DNA of 64,000 bases from Oscillatoria sp. SIO1A7 (GTDB lineage: Bacteria > Cyanobacteriota > Cyanobacteriia > Cyanobacteriales > Laspinemataceae): positions 62,001 through 126,000 of the forward strand of contig JAAHFN010000004.1 of the NCBI GenBank assembly GCA_010672965.1, given 5' to 3'. Under the pieces are notes generated by a model. The model was given only the letters and a program-made list of their open reading frames with translations. It searched no databases and was not told where the DNA came from. The translations under genes were made by a program, and so were the position numbers. Positions 36,281-43,894 of this stretch are shown piece by piece; within the stretch, counting starts at the first letter, position 1, and every line of letters starts with the position of its first letter.

Positions 36281-37432
36281 TTAATTTCTAAGCTGAATTG
36301 GCATCAATAAGTGAGTGATGTTGGTGCCGCCTAATGGAACTAAAATTACTGGAGTAGTTGCGGAATTAAGTTTTATAGTAACGTTGTCATTAGGAATGTT
36401 TTTCAAGGAGTCCATTGCGTATTTGACGTTAAAAGCTATCTCTAGACTTTCGCCAGAAATCTGGGCTTGGATAGACTCTCGTCCGCTGCCAATATCTTGA
36501 GCTTCGACAGATAGAGAAAGAACTTGAGCCTCGCTATCGATATTAAACTTAACTAAGTCGGTTTTCTGGCTTTTCTGATTGGCTAAAATAGCAATCCGCT
36601 CTAGGGCACTTATGAGTTCGCGGCGTTCGACGCTGACGAGAATCTCGAAGCTCTCGGGAATCAATAGGCGATAGTCGGGATATTGCCCTTCTAGGGTGCG
36701 GCTGGTTAAGCGGCGATCGCCCAACTCAAAGACCGCCTGTCCCGGTTCTAGGTAAGCCTTAACCATCAGAGGCTCGTCTTTTTCCGGTTGCACCGATGCG
36801 ATCGTTCTTTCCAATTCCCGCAAAGCCTTAGCAGGAACGGTAACTTGCAAGTCTTCTGTATCTATTTCTTTCTCATTAATCGTCTCCACCACTGCCAAGC
36901 GATGCCCGTCGGTAGCAGCAAATTCCATAGATTCCGATCGCACGATTAAATGAATTCCCGCCAGCACTTGTTTGGTTTCGTCGTTGCTGGCGGCAAACAG
37001 GGAACCTCGCAAACCTTCCAGCAATGCTTCGGCACTCAGATCTACAGTTTTAGCCTCTTCTACTTTTGGCAATTCTGGAAATTCTTCTGAGTTAAGACCT
37101 CTCATCTGATAGCTACCAGTCTGACAGGTTAGAGTAATAATTTCTTCTCCTTGAGAGTCGTCCAAGATGATTTCTCCCGGAGGCAATCGGGAAATAATGT
37201 CGTTGAGCAGCTTGGCGGGAATAGTAATAGAACCAGCTTCTTCTATCCGAGCCGATACGCTAGTTTTCAATCCCAAACTCAGGTCGAATGCAGTAATCTC
37301 TAGGCGCTGGTCTTCCTCATTCGCGGTCAACAAAACATTGGAAAGAATTGGTTGGCTGGGACGGGAAGGTACTGCACGACTGACTAGGGATAGATTGCTA
37401 TTGAGGTCGCTTTGCTTGCAAACGAATTTCAT
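36281..37432 (-). CDS. dnaN: DNA polymerase III beta subunit (sliding clamp)
   Basis: 383 aa, full length. It begins MKFVCKQSDLNSNLSLVSRA and shows the three clamp repeats: PILSNVLLTA and LLNDIISRLP in the first, QVLAGIHLIV and TDGHRLAVV in the second, and LEGQYPDYRLLIPES and LMPIQLRN in the third. The C-terminal MPIQL is the conserved clamp ending. The dimeric ring tethers DNA polymerase to the template. It is transcribed alone. dnaA and recF are not adjacent, as in many cyanobacteria. Confidence 0.96.
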   Translation of the reverse strand: MKFVCKQSDLNSNLSLVSRAVPSRPSQPILSNVLLTANEEDQRLEITAFDLSLGLKTSVSARIEEAGSITIPAKLLNDIISRLPPGEIILDDSQGEEIITLTCQTGSYQMRGLNSEEFPELPKVEEAKTVDLSAEALLEGLRGSLFAASNDETKQVLAGIHLIVRSESMEFAATDGHRLAVVETINEKEIDTEDLQVTVPAKALRELERTIASVQPEKDEPLMVKAYLEPGQAVFELGDRRLTSRTLEGQYPDYRLLIPESFEILVSVERRELISALERIAILANQKSQKTDLVKFNIDSEAQVLSLSVEAQDIGSGRESIQAQISGESLEIAFNVKYAMDSLKNIPNDNVTIKLNSATTPVILVPLGGTNITHLLMPIQLRN

Positions 37433-37631
37433 GTAATTGTTTGGGTTTTATGCTACAAATTTTGCTTTTCAGAAATGAGAGCTGTAAGTTAAGTTTGGGA
37501 CTTATCGGCGAACAGGCGAACAGGCGGGACGCCCGTCCTACGCAGAAGCTGACTTTTTTTTAGGGCGATTAACCAGATTTGCCATATTCTACCTTAAAAC
37601 TTAAAACTTAAAACTTAAAATTATTTCATCG

Positions 37632-38516
37632 TCAATTCTTTTGTCGAAGTTTCGGATTGACGAACTGATTGAGCCCTTCTCCTAGAAGCGATAGGCCGAC
37701 AACCATTAATGTCATAGTGCAGCCGGGGAAAAAGGCAGTCCACCAAATGCCAGTGGGCAGAGCTTCTAGGGCTTGGCGCAGGTCGTGACCCCATTCGGGA
37801 ATTTCTTCGGGAAGTCCCAAACCGAGGAAGCCCAAGCCGCCGAGAACTAAAACGGCATCGGCGGCATTGAGAGTAAACAGTACGGGCACGCTTTGGATGA
37901 CATTAAGAAATAGGTAGCGAGAGAGAACGCGCCAGGGGTCGGCTCCCATTGCTTGGGCGGCTTCGATAAATAGTTCGGTTTTAACGCTGGTGGTATGGTT
38001 GCGAACGACCCGATAGTATTGGGGCACATAGGAAATGCTGAGGGCGATCGCGGCATTAAATACTCCTTTGCCGACTACAAAAGCTAGAGTAATAGATAGC
38101 AACAACCCGGGCAGGGTATAAATTGTATCCATTAAAAATAACAAAATCCTATCTACTCTACCCCCGAGATAGCCGCTAATCATACCCAGGGGCACTCCCA
38201 GAGCCATGCTCAGAGCGGTTGCCATAATCACCACTTGCCAAGCCACGCGGCTGGCAACCAAGGTCCGGGCGAAAACATCATAGCCCAGGCGATTGGTGCC
38301 GAACCAATGAGTAAATGAGGGGGGTTCGTGGATGGGATTGCTGAGAAACTCAGTGGGATTCTGGATTGCGCCGGAAGCTTGCAGGAGCGGGGCGAATACG
38401 GCGACGAAGACAAACAGGGCCGTAATGCCCAGTCCCGCCCATAACAAAAGCCGGTCGAGAGTAGAACTTCCAGAGAGTCGCAAAAAGCGCGGAATTTTTA
38501 GCCCGGTCAGGTTCAT
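37632..38516 (-). CDS. ABC transporter permease, DppC/OppC type
   Basis: 294 aa. An N-terminal OppC_N segment with one membrane helix (about 26-46) precedes a BPD_transp_1 domain with five helices. Motifs are THWFGTNRLGYDVFARTL (the typical substrate-translocation N-terminus) and the ATPase-coupling EAAQAMGADPWRVLSRYLF. Family members import di-/oligopeptides, and nickel relatives exist. None of the other components (ATPases, partner permease, binding protein) is adjacent, so the transporter is assembled from unlinked genes, which is common in cyanobacteria. Confidence 0.9.
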   Translation of the reverse strand: MNLTGLKIPRFLRLSGSSTLDRLLLWAGLGITALFVFVAVFAPLLQASGAIQNPTEFLSNPIHEPPSFTHWFGTNRLGYDVFARTLVASRVAWQVVIMATALSMALGVPLGMISGYLGGRVDRILLFLMDTIYTLPGLLLSITLAFVVGKGVFNAAIALSISYVPQYYRVVRNHTTSVKTELFIEAAQAMGADPWRVLSRYLFLNVIQSVPVLFTLNAADAVLVLGGLGFLGLGLPEEIPEWGHDLRQALEALPTGIWWTAFFPGCTMTLMVVGLSLLGEGLNQFVNPKLRQKN

Positions 38517-38775
38517 CTAGATTTTTGCAGAAAAAAAAGATTTTGGTTTGACGATACCACTTGTTATACTAAATCTGGCAAGGGAGGGTATGGTATCCCA
38601 CCGCCGCCTAATGCCTAAAAGCGGGCTACACAATAAAACTAAGCTTTTTGGTTTGAACTTCTGAGATTAAAGCTAAGCATAACGACGATGCGTTAAAAAT
38701 GACACTGGGCCGCAACGACCAAGCCTCGGGACAGGCTATAGAGCCCACAAGCATTGGGTACTCAGCTCTCAGCAA

Positions 38776-39165
38776 TCAGCTCTCAGCAATCGGTCCCTTG
38801 CTGAAAGCTGAAAGCTGAAAGCTAATAGCTCTTCTGCCGCCATTTTTGATAGCCAACAAGCGAGAACGAATTAAACTTATGTCTGGTTGAATTTCGGCTA
38901 GCTTTTTACGGACGGATTCGGCAAGGCGATCGCGTCGTTCGAGATAAGCTTCTATTGCTTCTTTATGGCGCAGATAGTAGCCAATTGTTAGATAAACATC
39001 TGACAAGGATAAGGTAGAGTAACTGCTTACAATCGACTCTGGAGATGCACCATCCTGAAAAGCCCTAATCACCAATTCCAGCAAAACCCTCGATTGTCCT
39101 ACTCGAATGGCTCCTGTTTCATCTTCTTTAAAGGGCGGTGCTTCTCGTTCTACAATCAAGGTCAT
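38776..39165 (-). CDS. DUF433-family protein, orphan antitoxin-like
   Basis: 129 aa. Residues 15-105 match DUF433: IRVGQSRVLLELVIRAFQDG, SPESIVSSYSTLSLSDVYLTI, YYLRHKEAIEAYLERRD. The domain is a winged-helix-like module, usually paired with a DUF5615 PIN-like toxin gene. No such partner lies downstream. The last 20 residues (RRAISFQLSAFSKGPIAES) translate a CAGCTTTCAGCTTTCAGC intergenic repeat, so the original end seems to have been replaced. It could still be functional. A toxin partner, if any, is unlinked or lost. Confidence 0.7.
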   Translation of the reverse strand: MTLIVEREAPPFKEDETGAIRVGQSRVLLELVIRAFQDGASPESIVSSYSTLSLSDVYLTIGYYLRHKEAIEAYLERRDRLAESVRKKLAEIQPDISLIRSRLLAIKNGGRRAISFQLSAFSKGPIAES

Positions 39166-39326
39166 AAATTTGTCTCCTATAAAATTAGCTTTTAGCAGTA
39201 AGCGATCGGTGGGCGTAAGGGTCGGTACAGTTAACTTTTAGCATAGCTTACTCTACCGCTAAGCCCTACGCCTTTTGACCTCGTTGCTGTAGAAATGGTT
39301 TTGCCCAGTTGCATTAGCGCCCGAGA

Positions 39327-40700
39327 TTAAAGATTGTTTTTAATCGTTTCTCGGTATTGGCTCTTTTGCTTGACTCCCATCATTTGAGAGACTAAAGCTT
39401 TGTCCTTAAAAAATTGAATAGTAGGCGTTCCTGTGACTCCGGCAGTTTCGGCAATATCTTGGTCTTGTTCGATGTCGATTTCTACAAAGTGAATTTTGCC
39501 ATCGAATTCGTCAACTACTTTATTGAGGATGGGCTTGAGGGTATGGCACGGGCCACAGGTGGGAGAGACATATTTAACCATTAGCAGGCGATCGCTCTCG
39601 TGATAAAGCTTGCGCAAAGCATAGCTGCCAACATGGCGAGTTACCGCTATATCGAAGGAATCGGCAGTATCGGCTACTTCCTTCTCTTCTTTAGCTGCTG
39701 GAGCCGGATGCTCCGATTCGGCAGTTTGATGAAACTCCCGAATCAAGCCTTTTTCCGATAGCCACCGTTCTGCCAGCATCGCGGCCATGCAACCCGTACC
39801 GGCAGCGGTGATGGCTTGACGAAATTCATGGTCTTGCACGTCTCCGGCAGCATACACTCCTTCAACGCTAGTTTCCACAGACCCGGGTTTGGTAATGATA
39901 TAACCCACTTCGTCGAGTTCCAACTGACCTTGGAAAAGCTTAGTATTGGGGTCGTGACCGATCGCATAAAAAAGTCCCCGAGCCGACAGTTCTTCTAAGG
40001 TGCCAGTTTTATTATTTTTTATTTTCAGCCCTTCCATCTGATACCCTTCAGTGCCGAAAACATCCACTGCCTCAGTATTCCAATGAACTGTTATTTTTTC
40101 GTTATTCAAAACCCGGTCTTGCATGGCTTTCGAGGCTCGCATCTTGTCGCCCCGCACTAGGAGATTGACGTGGGAGCCGTATTTGGTTAGATAGACTGCT
40201 TCTTCTGCGGCCGTATCGCCACCGCCAATTACTGCCAGTTCTACTTTTTTAAATATGGGGCTGGCACCGTCGCAAATAGCACAAGCAGAAATGCCCATGT
40301 TCCAGAACTTCTCTTCGCTGGGCAATCCCAATCGCTTTGCCGTCGCCCCAGTGGCGATCGCAATACTGTGGGTTTTGACTTCGCGCTCCTGAGACCGGAC
40401 TACAAAAGGACGCTGGCTCAGATCTACGGAAATGACATCTTCGGTATAGAGTTCGGCTCCCCAGCGCTCTGCTTGGGCTTTCATCCGATCCATCAGTTGC
40501 GGGCCAGTGATGCCTTCGGGAAAGCCGGGAAAGTTCTCCACTTCTGTGGTGGTCATCAATTGACCCCCCGGCAAGCCACCCATTTGATAGCCCTCAAAGA
40601 CTACAGGCTTTAGGTTCGCCCGAGCCGCATAGATAGCAGCAGTGAATCCTGCTGGGCCAGAGCCAATAATAACTAAGTTTTCTACTTGTGGGTTTGCCAT
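39327..40700 (-). CDS. NADPH-dependent thioredoxin reductase C (TrxR-thioredoxin fusion, NTRC)
   Basis: 457 aa. The thioredoxin reductase part (about 1-320) has FAD motif [17 protein letters not shown] motif [12 protein letters not shown] and active-site dithiol CAIC (Cys140, Cys143). A charged linker (about 325-345) leads to a thioredoxin domain with CGPC (Cys382, Cys385) and the cis-proline segment GTPTIQFF. This is the NTRC architecture, which uses NADPH directly to reduce 2-Cys peroxiredoxins and other targets in cyanobacteria and chloroplasts. All active residues are intact. The gene is monocistronic by spacing. 'ntrC' is avoided as a symbol because it also names a nitrogen regulator. 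Confidence 0.95.
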   Translation of the reverse strand: MANPQVENLVIIGSGPAGFTAAIYAARANLKPVVFEGYQMGGLPGGQLMTTTEVENFPGFPEGITGPQLMDRMKAQAERWGAELYTEDVISVDLSQRPFVVRSQEREVKTHSIAIATGATAKRLGLPSEEKFWNMGISACAICDGASPIFKKVELAVIGGGDTAAEEAVYLTKYGSHVNLLVRGDKMRASKAMQDRVLNNEKITVHWNTEAVDVFGTEGYQMEGLKIKNNKTGTLEELSARGLFYAIGHDPNTKLFQGQLELDEVGYIITKPGSVETSVEGVYAAGDVQDHEFRQAITAAGTGCMAAMLAERWLSEKGLIREFHQTAESEHPAPAAKEEKEVADTADSFDIAVTRHVGSYALRKLYHESDRLLMVKYVSPTCGPCHTLKPILNKVVDEFDGKIHFVEIDIEQDQDIAETAGVTGTPTIQFFKDKALVSQMMGVKQKSQYRETIKNNL

Positions 40701-40893
40701 AGTTCTTTAATTAAACTCATAATGACTTCGCTTTATTTGATTATAGCAGCTTTTCTTTAATTATGGAATGCGATTGGGAATTGGGAATTGGGCATTGGGC
40801 ATGGGGCATTGGGCATTGGGGGCATGGGGCATTGGTAGGGAAGGGATGGGCCACAAGCATTGGGGCATTTGTCAAAAACTTTCTATATGTATC

Positions 40894-41009
40894 AGGACTT
40901 ACGCAAACTATCCACATCTAGTATTTGTAGGGGCAATCCCCCCGCGATTCTCAGGGGCCCAGACGCGGGGCGCGTTCGCCCCTATTCATAGAGTCAATGC
41001 GTAAGTCCT
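40894..41009. repeat. Element family C, copy 2
   Basis: 116 bp bounded by AGGACTTACGCAAA and GCGTAAGTCCT, with GTAGGGGCAATCCCCCCGCG inside. Confidence 0.75.
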
Positions 41010-41184
41010 ATGTATGTAGAGTTCGACCTAACAATTTGCGACTTCGCCGCTTAATTTCCAATGCGATGCCCAATGCCCGATGCCCGATGCCCGATGCCCA
41101 ATGCCCCATGCCCCATGCCCAATGCCCCATGCCCCATGCCCCATGCCCCATGCCCAATTCCTTCTAATAAAAACTCAATAAATA

Positions 41185-41218
41185 ATCGGGGCGGAGTCTA
41201 GCTAGACTCCGCCCCGAT
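41185..41218 (-). terminator. 34-bp perfect palindrome, possible terminator
   Basis: ATCGGGGCGGAGTCTAG followed directly by its exact complement. On the minus strand it is followed by ATTATTTATTGAG and lies about 125 bp beyond the stop of the secreted-protein gene at 41342, which could make it that gene's terminator. A role as a recombination or structural site is equally possible. Confidence 0.4.
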
Positions 41219-41236
41219 CGCGCTCGAAATAAAAAT

Positions 41237-41337
41237 TATAGCACTACGAATGTTTGGCTAGGACAACTTAGCATTTGCCAAAGCTACTAACGGCAATGCT
41301 TGTGCTAAAAGCTGACTGCTGACTGCTGACTGCTATA
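41237..41337 (-). repeat. Element family D, copy 2 (reverse orientation)
   Basis: 101 bp from TATAGCACTAC to GACTGACTGC-like GACTGCTATA. It shares AACGGCAA, GCTTGTGCTAAAAGCTGACT and the ends with 31069 and 56118, read on the other strand. Confidence 0.7.
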
Positions 41338-41341
41338 TCAA

Positions 41342-41695
41342 CTAATCTCTCATCCGATTTCGCAGGCTATTGCGAATGCTCCTTGCCTCATTGCCTCGGT
41401 TGCTGGTAACGGCGATCGCGGCCAAGGTATCTCCTTCGTGGCGCACGCACATTACTATAGCCCGAGAGTATTCGGTATCTCCCTGAACCAGTTCTCGATC
41501 TTTGATCTTGACATCATCGAGTCCCATATCCCTCATAGAGCTGGCGGCTTTTCGCAGACAGCCATCTTTGCTAGCACCCCGCACCCGAATCATCGATACC
41601 CGCAAATCGGGAGTGTCGTCTGCTAAGGTTGGCGCTGCCCAGAGGAGCAAACCCGCACTGAGAACCCCTGCTAACCCGAAGCGAACTGATTTCAT
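41342..41695 (-). CDS. Small secreted hypothetical protein
   Basis: 117 aa from the ATG at 41695. A longer in-frame start at 41812 is rejected because GGAGGT sits just before 41695 and a signal peptide begins there (MKSVRFGLAGVLSAGLLLWA, cleavage near TLADD). The mature part has two cysteines (GCLRKAA and IVMCVRH) that could form a disulfide, a SMIRVRGASKDG start and a basic end (RSIRNSLRNRMRD). I do not recognise the family. Export to the periplasm or outside is likely. No operon partner is visible. Confidence 0.72.
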   Translation of the reverse strand: MKSVRFGLAGVLSAGLLLWAAPTLADDTPDLRVSMIRVRGASKDGCLRKAASSMRDMGLDDVKIKDRELVQGDTEYSRAIVMCVRHEGDTLAAIAVTSNRGNEARSIRNSLRNRMRD

Positions 41696-41700
41696 AAAAA

Positions 41701-41706
41701 ACCTCC
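41701..41706 (-). promoter_or_regulatory. Ribosome-binding site deciding the start at 41695
   Basis: GGAGGT on the minus strand, 5 nt before the ATG at 41695. Confidence 0.7.
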
Positions 41707-42109
41707 AAATGAAGGGATTATTTATTTGCAAATCCTTTATAGAATAGAACGTCGAGTTGTGAGCCTCGGTTCCAAGGGTGGCTGGTAGAAAAGCCAGATC
41801 CCAAGAAGTCACGGCTCGCCCTTGGAGATCGCCGATCGCTGTTTCGATACGATCGCCAGCACTTTAAGTTACTTTTTGCTAAAACATATTAATAAATAAT
41901 ACGTTACCGCAATAAAACTTATCTATACAAGTCAGAGAGCTTGTCAATGAGAGACAAGGGTTAAGCGAGATATAGTTGCAAATTTTCTTTAATTTGCGAT
42001 CGCAGGTGGGCATTTTCGAGAGGATTTATTAAAATCGACAATAGTTTTGAAAGTAAGTAATCGGGTCCAGCAGCCTAGAATAGGGAGATAGGTGTCTGTC
42101 CATTCCTAT

Positions 42110-42448
42110 TAGTCTCTAAGTTTGGAATGGTTGCGGGTATCAGAGGCAAACTATAGCGTTTCTCAAATAAGTGTAATAAACGATCGGGTTGGGAAATGTA
42201 GGGGCGACAGCATCCCCGCTCTGGATCTCGGCTGTATAACGGGAATTTCCGTATTGGGATGCTTCGCCCGCTTCGCCCCAGAAACCTCACATCAATTTGA
42301 GAACCGCTATAATCCCCGTTTTACAGCCGAGATCCAGAGCGGGGATGCTGTCGCCCCTACATTTCCCAACCCGATCGTTTATTACACTTATTTGAGAAAC
42401 GCTATAGTTTGCCTCTGATACCCGCAACCATTCCAAACTTAGAGACTA
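42110..42448. repeat. Inverted duplication with 138-bp arms
   Basis: Arms 42110-42247 and 42311-42448 are complementary almost throughout (mismatches only near the inner ends), separated by 63 bp. The left arm includes 42 bp of unique DNA (TAGTCTCTAAGTTTGG and on), then the left half of an element A copy (42152-42311). The right arm repeats both in inverted order. Confidence 0.85.
42152..42311 (+). repeat. Element family A, copy 3
   Basis: 160 bp, from TATAGCGTTTCTCAAAT to TTTGAGAACCGCTATA. Its left half is re-copied in inverted orientation immediately downstream (to 42406). Confidence 0.8.
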
Positions 42449-42481
42449 CTATTTTGAGACAATAGTCTTGTCTCAAAATAG
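42449..42481. terminator. Perfect 14-bp-stem hairpin
   Basis: CTATTTTGAGACAA and its exact complement flank a 5-nt loop. It may terminate the minus-strand permease transcript, 145 bp past its stop, but lacks a clear T-run. Confidence 0.4.
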
Positions 42482-42625
42482 GGCCAATAGTCTTGTCTTC
42501 CTGGCGAGCCTTCATCTTAGCATATTTTCTGTATGAAAACCATCTCTTTTGATGAGTCCCAGAGTGAACACCCTACCCTACACCCTAAACCCCACACCCC
42601 ACACCCTAAACCCCACACCCTCAGT

Positions 42626-43843
42626 CTAGGCAGTACGCAAAGCCACAATTGGGTCGAGTTTGGCGGCTTGTCGTGCGGGGATGACGCCGAAGAACAGGCC
42701 GATCGCTCCAGAGACGCCAGTAGCCAGGGCGATCGCGACTGGAGATATTCCTGCCTCCAATGGACTAAAAGCGCCAATCAGCATTACCCCGCTAACGCCG
42801 ACAGTTATACCAACCAAGCCACCAGCGATCGATAAAATAACTGCTTCTATTGTAAATTGAATTAAAATATCCTTTTGCGATGCCCCGATTGCTTTTCGCA
42901 AGCCAATCTCTTTGGTGCGCTCCGTCACCGAAACGAGCATGATATTCATAATACCAATGCCGCCCACAAAAAGAGAAATGCTGGCGATCGCCGCGAGCAT
43001 TAAGGTTAGAGCCCCTGTTATAGCCCCGACAATTAGCAAGATATCTTTCTGGCTATCTACTGTAAAGTCATCCTCTCCAACAATTTGGTGTCGCAATCTT
43101 AAAAGGTTGGTAATCTGAAACTGAGCGGCTTGCACGCTATTTTCGTCTTTAGCAGAAATCGAGATAAAGGTCACGTCAAGACCGTAAGGAGAGGTGCGCC
43201 CCGTAACCCGATTAATCATAGTAGTAATAGGGATAAAAACCGCATCATCTTGATTGGTGCCCATAAAAGAGCCTTTGGTTTTCATCACTCCAACCACTTC
43301 AAAGCTAGTCCCTTTGATGCGAATCTGCTCCCCAATCGGATCGGCGGGGCCAAAGACGCGATTGGCGAAATCGGAACCGATCGCCACCACCAGTTTATTG
43401 CGCTTAACATCTATATGTTTAATAAAGCGACCTTGAGCCACCTCAAAACCCCGCACTCCCAAAAAGTCTGGGGTTGTGCCGACAACCAGAGTCTGGGTAT
43501 TTTTGTTGCGGTAAGTAACCGTTTGTCGGTTTTGGCGTTGAGGGGCGACGGCTTTGACCGAAGGTACTTGGGTAGCGATCGCCGTTGCATCCGCCAGCAC
43601 TAGCGTTTTGGGAATATCGAAAGAGGTATTCTGAGTTTCGCGAGAACCGGGAACCACAAACAGGACATTTGGCCCAAGCGCCTCAAACTGTTTCGATGCT
43701 AGCTTCTGAGCCCCTTGTCCCACCCCCACCATAAAAATGACTGATGCATTACCAATAACAATACCCAACATAGTCAGACTGCTGCGTAGCTTATTTGCTA
43801 CTAGCGTCCTTCCTGCCATCTTAATACTTTCTACTATATCCAT
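42626..43843 (-). CDS. MacB/FtsX-type ABC transporter permease
   Basis: 405 aa from MDIVESIKMAGRTL; the longer start at 43870 is less likely. It has the MacB periplasmic core domain between a first membrane helix (about 22-45, LTMLGIVIGNASVIFMVGVG) and three C-terminal helices (about 275-400) of the FtsX fold, with TKEIGLRKAIGASQKDILIQF as the cytoplasmic coupling segment and the ending PARQAAKLDPIVALRTA. MacB-type transporters move peptides, lipoproteins or toxins across the envelope by mechanotransmission. The expected ATPase (and membrane-fusion protein) are not adjacent. It is preceded by a kinase gene on the same strand, 50 bp away, so they may be co-transcribed. Confidence 0.9.
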   Translation of the reverse strand: MDIVESIKMAGRTLVANKLRSSLTMLGIVIGNASVIFMVGVGQGAQKLASKQFEALGPNVLFVVPGSRETQNTSFDIPKTLVLADATAIATQVPSVKAVAPQRQNRQTVTYRNKNTQTLVVGTTPDFLGVRGFEVAQGRFIKHIDVKRNKLVVAIGSDFANRVFGPADPIGEQIRIKGTSFEVVGVMKTKGSFMGTNQDDAVFIPITTMINRVTGRTSPYGLDVTFISISAKDENSVQAAQFQITNLLRLRHQIVGEDDFTVDSQKDILLIVGAITGALTLMLAAIASISLFVGGIGIMNIMLVSVTERTKEIGLRKAIGASQKDILIQFTIEAVILSIAGGLVGITVGVSGVMLIGAFSPLEAGISPVAIALATGVSGAIGLFFGVIPARQAAKLDPIVALRTA

Positions 43844-43894
43844 ACTTGTAATCCCCCGATCGGGGAGCAAATCAATCTCCCTGGCTTATTTTCC

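Larger units (their letters stand above)
40701..41341. other. Gene-free spacer with elements C and D and heptamers
   Basis: Contains GGGCATT heptamers (about 40765-40840), element C (40894-41009), a long CCCATGC/CCCGATG heptamer array (about 41062-41158), a 34-bp palindrome (41185-41218) and element D in reverse orientation (41237-41337). Confidence 0.65.
41696..42625. other. Gene-free spacer holding a 339-bp inverted duplication
   Basis: The main content is the inverted repeat at 42110-42448 with an adjoining hairpin at 42449-42481. A CCCTACACCCTAAACCCCACACC array (about 42568-42622) ends just at the permease stop. No gene is seen. Confidence 0.6.
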
